Under the pieces are notes generated by a model. The model worked only from the letters and a program-made list of their open reading frames with translations. It had not been told where the DNA came from and ran no database searches. Below, one piece after another: positions 4,917 through 5,296 of a DNA stretch of 5,296 bases. Position 1 is the first letter of the stretch, and each line of letters starts with the position of its first letter. The stretch is from an uncultured Oscillospiraceae bacterium (GTDB taxonomy: Bacteria; Bacillota; Clostridia; UBA1381), in contig CAMNAT010000177.1 of assembly GCA_946531785.1 (NCBI GenBank), positions 1 through 5,296 on the forward strand, read 5' to 3'. The position numbers and the translations under genes were made by a program.

Positions 4917-4969
4917 AAAAACCGACCTCCCAATCGTTAGATTTTTGGTCTAACTTTTGGGGGTCGGTT
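4917..4969 (-). terminator. Large two-part hairpin, terminator-like for leftward transcription
   Basis: AACCGACC (4920-4927) pairs with GGTCGGTT (4962-4969). After a bulged T, CCCAA (4929-4933) pairs with TTGGG (4957-4961). After a 2x2 internal loop, GTTAGA (4936-4941) pairs with TCTAAC (4949-4954). That is 19 bp in all. On the reverse strand the stem is followed by TTTTTAGTTTT, a terminator signature, yet no reverse-strand gene is seen to its right within the window. Rightward there is no T-run directly after the stem. The call as terminator is therefore tentative; a dispersed hairpin element is the alternative. Confidence 0.5.
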
Positions 4970-5061
4970 CATCCCGCTGCTCTTTTTGTACCTGTTTTTT
5001 TCGTAATATATCAAGTTGCACCAAAAAATTTAACGACACTCTTTATTTTTGTGAAAAAGTG

Positions 5062-5070
5062 TGCTATACT
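5062..5070 (+). promoter_or_regulatory. Extended -10 promoter of the condensation-domain gene
   Basis: TGC followed by TATACT is an extended -10 about 26 bp before the ATG, with a weak -35 (TTTATT near 5046). The leader would be about 19 nt. The stretch 4970-5061 before it is AT-rich and holds no other feature I can support. Confidence 0.55.
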
Positions 5071-5095
5071 AAAGAAAAAAGACAGGAGGGCGACC

Positions 5096-5296
5096 ATGAA
5101 GAAGGAAATAAGACTTATGCCGTCGCAGCTCGGGATGTATGCCGACTGTATGAATGATGACACATCCACCTTGTACAATTCGCCGTTTATCGGCAAAATA
5201 GGCGGGGGTATTGATATACAAAGGCTTGCGGATGCAATAAAAGCTATGATAGGCGCGCATCCTATATTGGGAGCGCGGCTGGGCGTAAACGATGCC
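5096..5296 (+). CDS. N-terminus of a condensation-domain protein, probably a non-ribosomal peptide synthetase
   Basis: Only the first 67 residues are visible. They match the start of an NRPS condensation domain: LMPSQLGMYADCM corresponds to the first core motif (S-x-x-Q-x-x-x-Y type), STLYNSPF to the usual YN(I/L)P segment, and AHPILGARL to the second core motif (RHxxLR-like). The catalytic HHxxxDG motif would lie beyond the window edge. AGGAGG sits 6 nt before the ATG, so this is the true N-terminus and no loading module precedes the condensation domain. That points to a later module docking with another protein or to a starter condensation domain that acylates the first amino acid. A stand-alone condensation or acyltransferase protein cannot be excluded. 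Confidence 0.8.
   Translation, partial: MKKEIRLMPSQLGMYADCMNDDTSTLYNSPFIGKIGGGIDIQRLADAIKAMIGAHPILGARLGVNDA

Noticed and set aside
3632..4942. AATCGTTAGAT occurs in both the peptide leader (3632) and the large hairpin (4932)
   Set aside because: The 4932 copy is off by one base at its left end and the flanks differ; a match of this length can arise by chance in AT-rich spacers.
4957..5157. Forward 66-residue frame upstream of the condensation-domain gene
   Set aside because: It begins inside the large hairpin, crosses the promoter and overlaps the synthetase start in a different frame; no ribosome site.
1..5296. CRISPR arrays, tRNA or rRNA genes, insertion sequences
   Set aside because: No regularly spaced repeats, no tRNA cloverleaf or rRNA segment, and no transposase or terminal inverted repeats were seen.

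Overview
The window reads as chromosome of a low-to-moderate GC Gram-positive anaerobe of the class Clostridia, probably a Ruminococcus-like gut member (inference). Supporting signs are strong AGGAGG-type ribosome sites, near-consensus TTGACA-17-TATAAT promoters, secreted and lipoprotein domains familiar from gut Clostridia, a CbxX/SpoVK-type AAA+ ATPase and the start of a non-ribosomal peptide synthetase. Gene density is moderate. Genes are mostly single units with their own promoters, not long operons.

Layout. 1-1827 (minus, 3' end off the window): large AAA+ ATPase of the CbxX/CfxQ family with an active C-terminal ATPase module and a long N-terminal part that looks like a decayed second AAA module. 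1828-1997: divergent promoter region. 1998-2651 (plus): VanX/DdpX-type D-Ala-D-Ala dipeptidase with intact catalytic residues but no vanHA neighbours. 2761-3456 (plus): exported two-domain protein, an N-terminal beta domain plus a C-terminal cyclophilin-like fold, followed by a terminator that can also be drawn as an H-type pseudoknot. 3586-3977: a compact locus missed by length-based gene finding. It holds a promoter, a 137-nt structured leader that hides its own ribosome site, a 34-residue hydrophobic peptide, and on the opposite strand a consensus promoter driving a roughly 90-nt RNA that terminates inside the 3' end of the peptide gene. This has the architecture of a type I toxin-antitoxin system and is the best candidate here for an undescribed system.

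4042-4365 (minus): XRE-family repressor, divergent from 4504-4845 (plus), a small lipoprotein with a Cys/His metal-site-like tail. Their promoters overlap and carry a repeated TAGWCTATAT element. 4846-5095 is non-coding and holds two hairpins, one large (13 bp plus 6 bp). 5096-5296 (plus, 3' end off the window): the first 67 residues of a condensation-domain protein, most likely a non-ribosomal peptide synthetase beginning with a condensation domain.

The genes do not form one obvious pathway. The clearest functional couplings are the toxin-like peptide with its antisense RNA and the XRE regulator with the lipoprotein. All functions are read from sequence patterns; no database search was run.
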